Notes under the pieces: generated by a model | Databases searched by the model: none | What the model was told of the DNA's origin: nothing | Seen by the model: the letters and a program-made list of their open reading frames with translations, nothing else | Made by a program: the position numbers and the translations under genes | NCBI RefSeq assembly: GCF_020880975.1 | Contig: NZ_JAJIWP010000001.1 | Location: 310,001 to 374,000 of the forward strand | Reading direction: 5' to 3' | Source: Mucilaginibacter sp. UR6-1 | GTDB taxonomy: Bacteria > Bacteroidota > Bacteroidia > Sphingobacteriales > Sphingobacteriaceae | DNA: 64,000 bases | Shown here: positions 34,747 to 42,124 of the stretch, in pieces | Numbering within the stretch: position 1 is the first letter of the stretch | How the letters are laid out: every line of letters begins with the position of its first letter

Positions 34747-34754
34747 TAGCTTTG
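34747..34754 (+). promoter_or_regulatory. -7 box for the threonine aldolase gene
   Basis: TAGCTTTG fits TAnnTTTG and lies 18 bp before the ATG at 34772. Transcription would start near 34760, downstream of the more distal in-frame start at 34679, which supports the shorter protein. Confidence 0.6.
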
Positions 34755-34771
34755 CAGCTAAATTACTAAAA

Positions 34772-35797
34772 ATGCCTGATATGCAACTAACGGTCGATTT
34801 TCGCAGCGATACCATAACAAAACCTACACCGGCCATGCTTGAGGCCATGATGAATGCCAAAGTGGGCGATGATGTTTTTGGTGAAGATGAAACGGTTAAC
34901 GCGCTCGAAGAAAAGGCTGCCGCCATGTTTGGTATGGAAGCAGGGCTGTTTTGTCCGTCAGGCACCATGACCAACCAGATCGCGATAAAATGCTTTACCC
35001 AGCCTATGGATGAGCTGATTGCCGACCAAACCGCGCATGTTTACCGCTACGAGGGTGGGGGAATCGCGTTTAACTCAGGGGTGTCCACACGTTTACTTAA
35101 TGGTTACAGGGGTATACTTACTGCGGACATGATAGCGCCGGAAATTAATGCCGACAATATACATTACCCGCACACCAGCCTGGTAGTGCTCGAAAATACG
35201 GTGAACAAGGGTGGAGGCAGTTGCTACACACTTGAGCAAATCAAGCCTATAGCTGAACTGTGCCGTCAGCACGATCTAAAGCTGCACCTTGATGGCGCAC
35301 GTATATTCAATGCCATTACGCATACCGGTGATAGCGCCGCAGATTACGGAAAATATTTTGATGGCATTTCTGTATGCCTGTCAAAAGGTTTGGGTACGCC
35401 TGTTGGTTCGGTTTTATTAGCCGATAAGGATACTATTAAAAAAGCACGCCGTATACGCAAGGTGCTGGGCGGAGGTATGCGACAGGCCGGCTTTTTAGCC
35501 GCTGCCGGTATATACGCGCTCGATCATCATGTTGAGCGACTGAAAACAGACCATGCACACGCGCATATCCTGGCTGATGAGCTCAGTCAGTGCGATTGGG
35601 TAACCCACGTTATGCCCGTTGAAACTAATATTGTATTATTTGATACCATTGAACCTGCCGACTTAATAGTTGCCCGCCTTGTCGAACAGGGTGTTAAATG
35701 CGGCACTACCGATAAACACCGCATTCGCTTTGTAACCCATCTGGATGTACATGCTGATGGTATTGAGTATACGGTTAAGGTTTTGAAGGGCCTGTAG
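34772..35797 (+). CDS. ltaE: Low-specificity L-threonine aldolase
   Basis: PLP-dependent fold-type I enzyme of 341 aa that splits L-threonine or L-allo-threonine into glycine and acetaldehyde. The motifs are 'VDFRSDTITKPTPAML' (start), 'GDDVFGEDETVNALE', 'FCPSGTMTNQIA', 'HLDGARIFNA' and the PLP lysine in 'CLSKGLGTPVGSVL'. I start at 34772 because the -7 box lies just upstream and the family begins here; an upstream in-frame ATG at 34679 would add 31 non-conserved residues. It stands alone. Confidence 0.9.
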   Translation: MPDMQLTVDFRSDTITKPTPAMLEAMMNAKVGDDVFGEDETVNALEEKAAAMFGMEAGLFCPSGTMTNQIAIKCFTQPMDELIADQTAHVYRYEGGGIAFNSGVSTRLLNGYRGILTADMIAPEINADNIHYPHTSLVVLENTVNKGGGSCYTLEQIKPIAELCRQHDLKLHLDGARIFNAITHTGDSAADYGKYFDGISVCLSKGLGTPVGSVLLADKDTIKKARRIRKVLGGGMRQAGFLAAAGIYALDHHVERLKTDHAHAHILADELSQCDWVTHVMPVETNIVLFDTIEPADLIVARLVEQGVKCGTTDKHRIRFVTHLDVHADGIEYTVKVLKGL

Positions 35798-35891
35798 TAT
35801 ATAGTTCTGATTACTATTCTTATCCTGTCATTCGAGTGACAGCGAGAAATCTGCACGCGTTCATTGTAAGCGACAGCTTTCTCCTCGTACA

Positions 35892-35930
35892 ACCCCTCCT
35901 AAATCCTCCCCCAAGGGGAGGACTTTAATA
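35892..35930. repeat. Dispersed 39-bp repeat, copy 1
   Basis: Begins ACCCCTCCTAAATCCTCCCC and ends in GGACTTTAATA. A second copy with a few changes is at 48694-48732. It contains CCTCCCC/GGGGAGG, giving a small internal hairpin. In both places it adjoins a GTCATT-type palindrome. Confidence 0.75.
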
Positions 35931-36138
35931 TGATACGTTTTTCAAAAAAGCGCGGTGGCCTGGCAGAAAACCGGGCAAGGGAGTATGGCCTGTGGGGGGA
36001 AGGTTTTTTCTGCCTTGATGTTTGGTTACTTTGCATCTTAAGGTAAAGTAACGGGCCTCTGCGGCCAAAAGCGGACATTCATTAAAGCCCCCTTTATATA
36101 TCGGGCACAAACTATAATAGTTCATTATTTGTCCTCAA

Positions 36139-36162
36139 TTTCTTTTGAGCGATCAAAAGAAA
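36139..36162. repeat. Perfect 10-bp inverted repeat
   Basis: TTTCTTTTGA and TCAAAAGAAA with a 4-base GCGA loop, extended by ATTTGT/ACAAAT just outside. There is no adjacent gene end within 120 bp except the sigma-partner gene, so it may be a distal terminator or a repeat element. Confidence 0.5.
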
Positions 36163-36295
36163 CAAATATCGCCGTCTACGCCCTGCCCGGTGAAAGGTTC
36201 TGCTTTGGCAGGGCTTGTGCTGCTCCGGGCATTTCTGATGCCGGTAGAACAGGTTATTTGCGATTTGTGCTTTGTTGATTAATAAGCTCAGCTAT

Positions 36296-36886
36296 TCAAT
36301 CAAACTGATTCTGCAACCGTTCTAATCGCTCTATTATCAGGTTCAGTTTTTCCTGTTCCAGTTTAAATATGCGGTCTTTAAGGTAAAAGGCTACATATAA
36401 AAGCCATACAAGGGTAAAGCCGTAAAACGAAAAGCGGAACAATCGTGAGGAATGTTCAAGCACCTCAAACAGGTATAGCGAAAGGCCAACGGTAATTAAT
36501 AGCAGGTACAGGTAATATAACCAGCCATACAGGTTTGAGCGGCGGTGCTGGTATTCTTTTAAACCTTGTAAATAACCTACAGGGTGTATGGTAACGTCCT
36601 CTTTTGATACCAGCCTGTAATCTTTTATCATTACAAACATGTACAGCAGCATGGTGCATAAAATAATGCCGATACCGCAATACGTTACCCACGATTGAAA
36701 TACCAGGAACAGCATTACAAATAATACCGCTACCGAACCGATCAGCATACTGATTATGCCGCGTAACAACCTTTTGTTAAGGCTTCCCACCCCACGTTTC
36801 ACCTGCCTCAGCGCCTCGTCTACCGAAAGCTGATCGCGTTTTGGCTGCTCCTGCCAAACCGACATTATATGATCAAAGTCTTTCAT
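36296..36886 (-). CDS. Membrane protein paired with an ECF sigma factor
   Basis: 196 aa. A soluble N-terminus (1-42, 'DFDHIMSVWQEQPKRDQLSVDEAL') is followed by two pairs of hydrophobic segments (about 43-88 and 120-168) and a C-terminal coiled coil ('FKLEQEKLNLIIERLERLQNQF'). Its start lies 14 nt inside the sigma-factor gene, so expression is coupled. Position and topology suggest a membrane anti-sigma factor or sensor, although I see no zinc-binding HxxxCxxC motif. The family is conserved in Sphingobacteriaceae but uncharacterised as far as I know. Confidence 0.7.
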   Translation of the reverse strand: MKDFDHIMSVWQEQPKRDQLSVDEALRQVKRGVGSLNKRLLRGIISMLIGSVAVLFVMLFLVFQSWVTYCGIGIILCTMLLYMFVMIKDYRLVSKEDVTIHPVGYLQGLKEYQHRRSNLYGWLYYLYLLLITVGLSLYLFEVLEHSSRLFRFSFYGFTLVWLLYVAFYLKDRIFKLEQEKLNLIIERLERLQNQFD

Positions 36887-37370
36887 ACTGGTTGTATAAT
36901 TCTGTTAACTTTTGTTTAATACGATGAATTTTTACCCGCAGATTGCCTTCGGATATCCCTGAAACCTCAGCAATTTCAGGGTAGGGCATTTCATCAAGCA
37001 CCATAGTTATTATAATTCTTTCCGATTCTTCAAGTTTAGAGATACATTTATAAAGCAACGCCACCTGCTCATTCTTTTCAGATAGTTCCTCGCGTTTGGT
37101 TTCCGCGATTTGCGGGGTCAGTTCATCCTTAGCCTGGCGTTTTTCAGATCGCAGGTAAGTTAGGCAGGTGTTTACAGCAATGCGGTATATCCAGGTCGAT
37201 ATCATGGCCTGGTTACGAAACTTGTCCAGGTTTTGCCAAACCTTTAAAAAGGTTTCCTGCAGCAGGTCATGCGCCGCGTCGTCATCGCCCGTGTAACCAT
37301 AACACAGGTGAAATATCTTTTTTGAGTTGGCTTCAAAAATTTGCTTAAAGGCAGCTTCTTTACCGGGCAC
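36873..37370 (-). CDS. ECF-type RNA polymerase sigma factor
   Basis: Sigma-70 family, extracytoplasmic-function type, 165 aa. Region 2 is at about 20-80 ('DAAHDLLQETFLKVWQNLDKFR', 'STWIYRIAVNTCLTYLR'). Region 4 is at about 110-160 ('MVLDEMPYPEIAEVSGISEGNLRVKIHRIKQKL'). No SusC or FecR genes adjoin it, so it is not the usual FecI type. Its partner is the overlapping membrane protein. The regulon is unknown. A TAACTTTG -7 box lies 41 bp upstream on the same strand. Confidence 0.92.
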   Translation of the reverse strand: MPGKEAAFKQIFEANSKKIFHLCYGYTGDDDAAHDLLQETFLKVWQNLDKFRNQAMISTWIYRIAVNTCLTYLRSEKRQAKDELTPQIAETKREELSEKNEQVALLYKCISKLEESERIIITMVLDEMPYPEIAEVSGISEGNLRVKIHRIKQKLTELYNQYERL

Positions 37371-37410
37371 GCTTGCAGTTACAGTTAATTGTGTTTTATA
37401 GTTTAGATGG

Positions 37411-37418
37411 CAAAGTTA
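37411..37418 (-). promoter_or_regulatory. -7 box of the sigma-factor operon
   Basis: Read on the minus strand this is TAACTTTG (TAnnTTTG), 41 bp before the sigma-factor start. A TTG at 37441-37443 is slightly too far for the ideal spacing. Confidence 0.5.
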
Positions 37419-37426
37419 TTATTATG

Positions 37427-37954
37427 TTACAACTCGTAATCAATAATATTTAACCATTGTAATTTTTTATCCGCACTGCTCAGCAATTGTTCATAATCAG
37501 GTATATGGTCGTGCTTTATGTCCTCGTGCAGCTTGTTAATGTTGTTACGTATCTTTTCTAACTGCTTTATCAGTATCATACGTAAGGGTTTGTATGATGT
37601 TTTTCGGTCGGCATATTGCAGGTAGTTTTCGCCAAAATTTATCAGCAGCTCAATCTCGGCGGTTTTTGAGGCCATGAACTTTACGTATTTATTGATCAGC
37701 CTTAATATTTTACGTAGTGCTTTAGCGGCAAAATAGCTTTGCGAGGGTAGTTGGCTAAAGGCGAAACCAACCTCGGCCTTAACCTGCTCAACAAAAGCCG
37801 CCTCATTATTCGCCTCGAACATCAGGTAAGCCAGCAACTCCTTATTTTCTTTTTTATGACGGGCAAGGCGCAGCAGTAAGTCGGCCATTTGTGCGGGCTG
37901 TAAATGCTGCAGTTCCTTTTTTATGTTTTGTAGTCCGTACGTATTAACACTCAT
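37427..37954 (-). CDS. Conserved hypothetical helical protein
   Basis: 175 aa, almost entirely alpha-helical and Lys/Leu-rich, without a signal or membrane segment. It contains heptad-like repeats ('LLLRLARHKKENKELLAYLMFEANNEAAFVEQVKAEV', 'LRKILRLINKYVKFMASKTAEIELLINFGENYLQYA') reminiscent of HEAT/ARM-like or four-helix folds. It stops 57 nt before the sigma-factor gene on the same strand, and that gap contains a -7 box, so it is probably a separate unit. I do not recognise a characterised function. Confidence 0.7.
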   Translation of the reverse strand: MSVNTYGLQNIKKELQHLQPAQMADLLLRLARHKKENKELLAYLMFEANNEAAFVEQVKAEVGFAFSQLPSQSYFAAKALRKILRLINKYVKFMASKTAEIELLINFGENYLQYADRKTSYKPLRMILIKQLEKIRNNINKLHEDIKHDHIPDYEQLLSSADKKLQWLNIIDYEL

Positions 37955-38056
37955 AGCTGGTATATCATCTAAAACAACAAAGTTCTGTTATTCATTTAAA
38001 TATTGATGATATAACTTATGTTTGAGGTAACAAACACATTTAGTAATCTTAAAATA

Positions 38057-38064
38057 TAATTTTG
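38057..38064 (+). promoter_or_regulatory. -7 box overlapping the start of a small ORF
   Basis: TAATTTTG matches TAnnTTTG exactly. If used, transcription begins near 38070, inside or just after the TTG start proposed for the small membrane ORF, which questions either the promoter or that start. Confidence 0.45.
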
Positions 38065-38274
38065 CATCCGCGAACATTTGCCAAAATACAAGTATTTATT
38101 ATAGGGGCTTTTTTGTTCATACTGGGGTTGTCCTTAATGTTTGTCCAAGGAAAATATTTCGCCCATGCTAAACCATATGTTGCATATTCAGGTTTAGCCA
38201 TATGTGCTACCGGACTATTTATATTGAAATTTCATAGAGATATTATTGACTTTAAACATAGAAAAGGATTATGA
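38062..38274 (+). CDS. Small two-helix membrane protein
   Basis: Up to 70 aa, starting at TTG with two hydrophobic segments ('VFIIGAFLFILGLSLMFV' and 'VAYSGLAICATGLFIL') and a basic end. Its stop codon overlaps the ATG of the YbjQ gene (ATGA), a typical coupled arrangement that supports coding. The start is uncertain because a -7 box covers the TTG; the next ATG (38137) would remove the first helix. Function is unknown. Confidence 0.5.
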   Translation: MHPRTFAKIQVFIIGAFLFILGLSLMFVQGKYFAHAKPYVAYSGLAICATGLFILKFHRDIIDFKHRKGL

Positions 38275-38597
38275 TAGTAACAACAAGTACACATTTAGAG
38301 GGTTACAAAGTAACCGAACATTTAGGCGTTATCCGCGGCATAACCGTTCGTTCGCGCGGTGTGGGCGGCAACTTTTTGGGTGGCTTACAAACCATCTTCG
38401 GTGGCCGAAACAGTATTTACACCGAGCTTTGCGAACAAGCCCGCCAGGAAGCCTATAACCTGTTGATTTTGCATGCGCAGGAAGTTGGTGCTACCGCTAT
38501 TATTAATATGCGTTATGATGCCAATGAGGTGATGCAGGGCGTTACTGAAGTGCTGGCTTATGGCACTGCTGTAAAGGTGAGCAAGGTTGATGTGTGA
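38271..38597 (+). CDS. YbjQ/UPF0145 family protein
   Basis: 108 aa, heavy-metal-binding-domain-like YbjQ family (PF01906). Its marks are 'GYKVTEHLGVIRGITVRSRG', 'CEQARQEAYNLLILHAQEVGATAIINMRYDANEV' and 'EVLAYGTAVKV'. Members form pentamer-like assemblies; the biochemical role is unknown despite the domain name. It is translationally coupled to the small membrane protein upstream, suggesting a membrane-associated pair. Confidence 0.88.
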   Translation: MIVTTSTHLEGYKVTEHLGVIRGITVRSRGVGGNFLGGLQTIFGGRNSIYTELCEQARQEAYNLLILHAQEVGATAIINMRYDANEVMQGVTEVLAYGTAVKVSKVDV

Positions 38598-38666
38598 CAG
38601 GCGGGTTTTCAACGCCTGCTTTTATTACCCGTGTAAATTTGTAGCTTTGGGGTTTAACTGACTTGC

Positions 38667-40037
38667 ATGCGCCGTAGCAAACTTACACTTTACATATTTA
38701 TAGCCCTGGTTGTGGGCGTAATAACAGGGTATTTATATAATACCCTTGTTATTAATGAAATCAACACCAAAATGGCCGCTGCCGAGGCGCAGATAAAAAC
38801 CATTGACGCGCGCCTGGTTACCATGACGGATACTACGGTTGCCGGTTATAAAGAGCTTAATATACAACGCGCCGAACAGGTAACTATCCGCAAGGCCAAT
38901 GATGCCGCCCGCGAGGATAAGCTGGTTGGGTTTAACATTCTTAGCGATATATTTTTACGGCTGATAAAAATGATCGTGGCACCGCTGGTGTTCACTACAC
39001 TGGTGGTGGGGGTTGCCAAGGTGGGCGATATAAAGGCCGTTGGGCGTATTGGCGGTAAAACCCTGCTTTGGTTTTTAAGCGCTACGCTGGTATCGTTACT
39101 GTTAGGTATGGTGCTGGTTAACTTTTTTGAGCCGGGTAAGGCTATGCACCTGCCGCTGCCTGATAGCCATATCAGCACAGGGGTACAAAAGGCGGCGCTT
39201 TCTCTGCGCGATTTTATTGGCCACGTATTTCCCAAAAGCTTTATCGAGTCGATGGCTAATAATGAGATATTGCAGATCGTGGTATTCTCCCTGTTCTTTG
39301 GTGTGGCTACCGCCGCCATCGGCGAAAAAGGGGAGGTGGTGATCAAGGCTATGGATGCCATTGCCCATGTTATCCTGAAAATTACCGGCTATGTTATGAA
39401 GGCCGCGCCGCTTGCCGTATTTGGCGCTATAACGGCCATTATTGCCAAGCAGGGGTTAGGCATTCTATCAACCTATGCCATTTTTATAAGCGAGTTTTAT
39501 TTTTCGTTATTGATATTATGGCTGGTTATCATACTTGCGGGTTACGTAGTGCTGCGCAGGCGTGCCTTTACATTGGTTAATAATATTAAGGATGCCATGC
39601 TGGTAGCCTTTAGCACCTCAACCAGTGAGGCCGCTTATCCACGGGTGCTTATCGAGCTTGAGCGTTTTGGCTGCAATAATAAAATTGTAAGCTTTGTGCT
39701 GCCGCTGGGTTATTCATTCAACCTTGATGGCTCCATGATGTACATGACCTTTGCCTCGCTGTTTCTGGCGCAATCTTATAACATCCATCTTTCGTTCGAG
39801 CAGCAACTGTCTATGCTGCTTATATTGATGCTTACCAGTAAAGGTATTGCCGGTGTGCCCCGCGCATCGCTGGTGGTAATTGCCGGTACCATCTCCATGT
39901 TCAATATTCCGGAGGCTGGTTTAGCCCTGCTTATCGGCATCGACCCATTGCTTGACATGGGCCGCTCGGCAACCAACGTTTTAGGCAACGCCATGGCTAC
40001 CGCTGTAGTAAGTAAGTGGGAGAAAGAAATAGACTAA
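38667..40037 (+). CDS. Dicarboxylate/amino acid:cation symporter (DAACS)
   Basis: GltP/DctA-type Na+ or H+ symporter of 456 aa. The family motifs are 'FLRLIKMIVAPLVFTTLVVGVAKVGD', 'AFSTSTSEAAYPRVLIELERFG' (hairpin 1), 'LPLGYSFNLDGSMMYMTFASLFLAQ' (TM7) and 'MLTSKGIAGVPRASLVVIAGT' (hairpin 2). Between TM1 and TM2 is an added helical stretch of about 55 residues ('EINTKMAAAEAQIKTIDARLV...AREDK') longer than in classical members. The substrate is probably glutamate, aspartate or C4-dicarboxylates. It stands alone. Confidence 0.9.
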   Translation: MRRSKLTLYIFIALVVGVITGYLYNTLVINEINTKMAAAEAQIKTIDARLVTMTDTTVAGYKELNIQRAEQVTIRKANDAAREDKLVGFNILSDIFLRLIKMIVAPLVFTTLVVGVAKVGDIKAVGRIGGKTLLWFLSATLVSLLLGMVLVNFFEPGKAMHLPLPDSHISTGVQKAALSLRDFIGHVFPKSFIESMANNEILQIVVFSLFFGVATAAIGEKGEVVIKAMDAIAHVILKITGYVMKAAPLAVFGAITAIIAKQGLGILSTYAIFISEFYFSLLILWLVIILAGYVVLRRRAFTLVNNIKDAMLVAFSTSTSEAAYPRVLIELERFGCNNKIVSFVLPLGYSFNLDGSMMYMTFASLFLAQSYNIHLSFEQQLSMLLILMLTSKGIAGVPRASLVVIAGTISMFNIPEAGLALLIGIDPLLDMGRSATNVLGNAMATAVVSKWEKEID

Positions 40038-40077
40038 GTTAATTATTGATTTATTGAGTTAATGAATTATTGATTTT
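40038..40077. repeat. AT-rich repeat before the four-helix gene
   Basis: Built from words such as ATTATTGATTTATTGAGTTA and GAATTATTGA. The same words occur in inverted orientation after the gene (40453-40507), so the gene is framed by imperfect inverted repeats. Confidence 0.55.
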
Positions 40078-40452
40078 ATGTCAGACAAAGAGAAAGTTGA
40101 TTTTGCTGAAGCTTTTAAAGCCAGAACGAAAAGATTTGTGGTTGATAACATCAAATTTTACAGAACTTTACCAAAAACCGAAGAAGCAAAGATAATCGGG
40201 CGGCAATTACTACGTTCATCATCCTCAGTTGGTGCTAATTACAGGGCTGCATGTCGTGCTCGTTCACAGGCTGAATTTCATTCAAAACTTTCAACTGTTG
40301 TTGAAGAAACTGATGAATCCGTTTTTTGGATGGAAGTATTAATTGAGGCTGAAGTGGTGCCTGCGCCACAACTAAATTATTTGCTTGATGAAGGTAATCA
40401 AATACTCAAAATAGTTTCAGCCTCCCGTAAAACGGTATCTGCAAAAAAGTAA
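40078..40452 (+). CDS. Four-helix-bundle (23S IVS-type) protein
   Basis: 124 aa of the S23/four-helix-bundle family, named for proteins encoded in 23S rRNA intervening sequences. The marks are 'FAEAFKARTKRFVVDNIKFYRTLPKTEEAKIIGRQLLRSSSSVGANYRAACRARSQAEFHSKL' and 'EETDESVFWMEVLIEAEV'. Stand-alone members are scattered in Bacteroidota genomes, often bordered by short repeats as here; related proteins (bAvd) act in diversity-generating retroelements. No reverse transcriptase is in the window. It looks like a small inserted unit between the symporter and the next gene. Function is unknown; basic surfaces suggest nucleic-acid binding. Confidence 0.88.
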   Translation: MSDKEKVDFAEAFKARTKRFVVDNIKFYRTLPKTEEAKIIGRQLLRSSSSVGANYRAACRARSQAEFHSKLSTVVEETDESVFWMEVLIEAEVVPAPQLNYLLDEGNQILKIVSASRKTVSAKK

Positions 40453-40507
40453 AAATTCAGTAAATCTATAACTCAATAATTCAGTAATTCAATCATTAAT
40501 TAAGTAA
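40453..40507. repeat. AT-rich repeat after the four-helix gene
   Basis: Contains AACTCAATAATTCAGTAATT and ATCATTAATT, the inverted counterparts of the words at 40038-40077. It directly abuts the next start codon. Confidence 0.55.
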
Positions 40508-41008
40508 ATGACCCTTCGTAATAAAAAGATCTTCCTTGCCGCCAGTGTTATAGTGCCTTTTCTGGCTTATTGCTTTTACTATTATGGTATGATGGTTAAG
40601 AATGCGCCATACAAGTTCAATGAGTTTCAGTACATCGTTTTTGAGTATGGCAATGGCGATAGCCTGGTAAATAAATATAACTCGAAAACGCATAACTATC
40701 AGTTTATTGATGGTCGCGATTCACTGGTTAAAACTACGCTGAAACTTACCAAGGATGATCTGTTATACCTGCACCGCAAGGCTGCTGATCTTGGTTTTTG
40801 GGACTTCCCGGCGCAGGAAGTGAATAGTGCTAAGCGCGACCCGAACGTGCCGTATTATGTTATTCAGTTCAACTACATGCGTAAAAGTAAATCGGTATTG
40901 TTTCAGGCCAATTACCAGGGTAATGAGAAGCTGATAGATGCTAATCAACGCCTGATAAAAGAGATACAGCGTGTATTGCGCGATGCCGAGCAGCGAAATA
41001 AAAAATGA
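40508..41008 (+). CDS. Membrane-anchored hypothetical protein
   Basis: 166 aa. One N-terminal membrane segment ('KIFLAASVIVPFLAYCFYYYG', 7-27) is followed by a soluble domain with alternating strands ('YIVFEYGNGDSLVNKY', 'VPYYVIQFNYMRKSKSVLFQ') and a basic C-terminal helix. The 'LTKDDLLYLHRKAADLGFWDFP' stretch resembles DUF6438-like exported proteins, but I am not certain. Its stop overlaps the next ATG (ATGA), so the two are coupled. Confidence 0.65.
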   Translation: MTLRNKKIFLAASVIVPFLAYCFYYYGMMVKNAPYKFNEFQYIVFEYGNGDSLVNKYNSKTHNYQFIDGRDSLVKTTLKLTKDDLLYLHRKAADLGFWDFPAQEVNSAKRDPNVPYYVIQFNYMRKSKSVLFQANYQGNEKLIDANQRLIKEIQRVLRDAEQRNKK

Positions 41009-41694
41009 AGCAATTAACACTGTTTTTTTTAATCGCTGCTTCTAACCTATGTTTAGGTCAGAAAATAACCTACAACGAGTGGAAAATTAAAGCTAAAACA
41101 GAAATCAGGTTGTTGCCTGAGTTTGGTCACGCAGTTAAAAATAGCGGGCAATTAGCCGCTGATAAGGAATTTATAGAAACAACTTTAGCTGATCAGAAAA
41201 ACCCGCGTAAAGCATCTGATGCTTCAATCAGCAGGGGATTTCAGTATTTATATTCCGGTGATCCGGTCACGGCTATGTACCGGTTTAATCAGGCTTGGCT
41301 TTTAGATAATAAAAACGAAAACGTTTATTGGGGTTATGCCGCTGTATATTTTTATTTTGAGGATTATAATGAAGCACTCAGGCAGCATGAAACCGGATTA
41401 AAAATCAATCCCAAAAGCGCTAATCTTTTAACAGACAAAGGAACTGTACATTTTGTATTGTATACAAAAAGCGGTAACAAAGCTTATTTTGCAAACGCAA
41501 TCAAGTTATTGGAGTCATCTTACCGGATTGATCCTTCAAATCAAAATACATCTTACAAACTATCCATTTTATATTTTAACAAAAACGATTGTATCAATGC
41601 AGTTAAATACTTTAAAGTTTGTAAAGAATTAGGCGGTAAGCCAATTGAAGCAGCTTATGAGCAAGCGTTAAGATCAAAGTGTAAATTAAATTAA
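41005..41694 (+). CDS. Exported TPR protein
   Basis: 229 aa with a Sec signal ('LTLFFLIAASNLCLG') and TPR-like repeats from about residue 70 to 215 ('GFQYLYSGDPVTAMYRFNQAWLLDNKNENVYWGYAAVYFYFEDYNEALRQHETGLKINPKS', 'LYFNKNDCINAVKYFKVCKELGG'). It is probably a periplasmic scaffold. It is translationally coupled to the membrane-anchored protein upstream, so they may act together. No specific function can be named. Confidence 0.75.
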   Translation: MKQLTLFFLIAASNLCLGQKITYNEWKIKAKTEIRLLPEFGHAVKNSGQLAADKEFIETTLADQKNPRKASDASISRGFQYLYSGDPVTAMYRFNQAWLLDNKNENVYWGYAAVYFYFEDYNEALRQHETGLKINPKSANLLTDKGTVHFVLYTKSGNKAYFANAIKLLESSYRIDPSNQNTSYKLSILYFNKNDCINAVKYFKVCKELGGKPIEAAYEQALRSKCKLN

Positions 41695-41700
41695 CATAGG

Positions 41701-41732
41701 TTTGTGTTTTGTTTTTGAAAGAACTATATTTG
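41701..41732 (+). promoter_or_regulatory. Promoter of rplU-rpmA
   Basis: Textbook Bacteroidota promoter: TTTG (41701-41704), a 20-bp spacer, and TATATTTG (41725-41732). It lies 33 bp before the rplU ATG. Confidence 0.85.
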
Positions 41733-41765
41733 CACCTCGAAATTTTAAAAACATAATTTATAACA

Positions 41766-42074
41766 ATGTACGCAATAGTAAGTATAGCCGGACAGCAATT
41801 TAAAGTTGCAAAAGACCAGCAGATCTTTGTACACCGCTTACAGGGAGATGAAGGCGCTAGTATTGAATTTGACACAGTATTGTTAGCAGAAAACGAAGGT
41901 AAATTCAAATTAGGTACTGATTTGAAAGGCGCTAAAGTATCAGCTAAGATCTTGTCGCATGTAAAGGGTGATAAAGTGATCATCTTCAAAAAGAAAAGAA
42001 GAAAAGGTTACAAAAAGAAAAACGGTCACCGTCAGCAATTTACCAAAATCGAGATCACAGGTATCGCTCTGTAA
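41766..42074 (+). CDS. rplU: Ribosomal protein bL21
   Basis: 102 aa, full length. It starts 'MYAIVSIAGQQFKVAKDQQIFV' and ends with the family signature 'KKKRRKGYKKKNGHRQQFTKIEITGI'. It binds 23S rRNA in the large subunit. It is followed by rpmA in the conserved L21-L27 order, 50 nt downstream, from a strong promoter. Confidence 0.97.
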   Translation: MYAIVSIAGQQFKVAKDQQIFVHRLQGDEGASIEFDTVLLAENEGKFKLGTDLKGAKVSAKILSHVKGDKVIIFKKKRRKGYKKKNGHRQQFTKIEITGIAL

Positions 42075-42124
42075 TTATTGTTTAATCCCGAAGGGTTTTT
42101 ATCCTTCATAAAAAGATATAAGAA

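Larger units (their letters stand above)
35798..36295. other. Gene-free 498-bp region with palindromic repeats
   Basis: There is no credible gene. From left to right it holds a palindrome-type module (35827-35890), a 39-bp repeat shared with 48694-48732 (35892-35930), and a small dyad GTTACTTT...AAAGTAAC (36025-36052). It also holds a strong 10-bp hairpin TTTCTTTTGA/TCAAAAGAAA at 36139-36162 with outer ATTTGT/ACAAAT arms. The right half reads like decayed repetitive DNA of the kind scattered in Sphingobacteriaceae genomes. A 66-codon minus-strand ORF here is not convincing. Confidence 0.55.

Noticed and set aside
34679..34771. Longer N-terminus of threonine aldolase
   Set aside because: The added 31 residues are not family-like, and a TAGCTTTG promoter box lies inside the extension.
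35925..36125. 66-codon minus-strand ORF in the gene desert
   Set aside because: It lies in repeat-like DNA, has no start context or protein-like composition, and resembles spurious ORFs of dispersed repeats.
40078..40452. Diversity-generating retroelement accessory (Avd)
   Set aside because: No reverse transcriptase, template repeat or variable repeat is present in the window.
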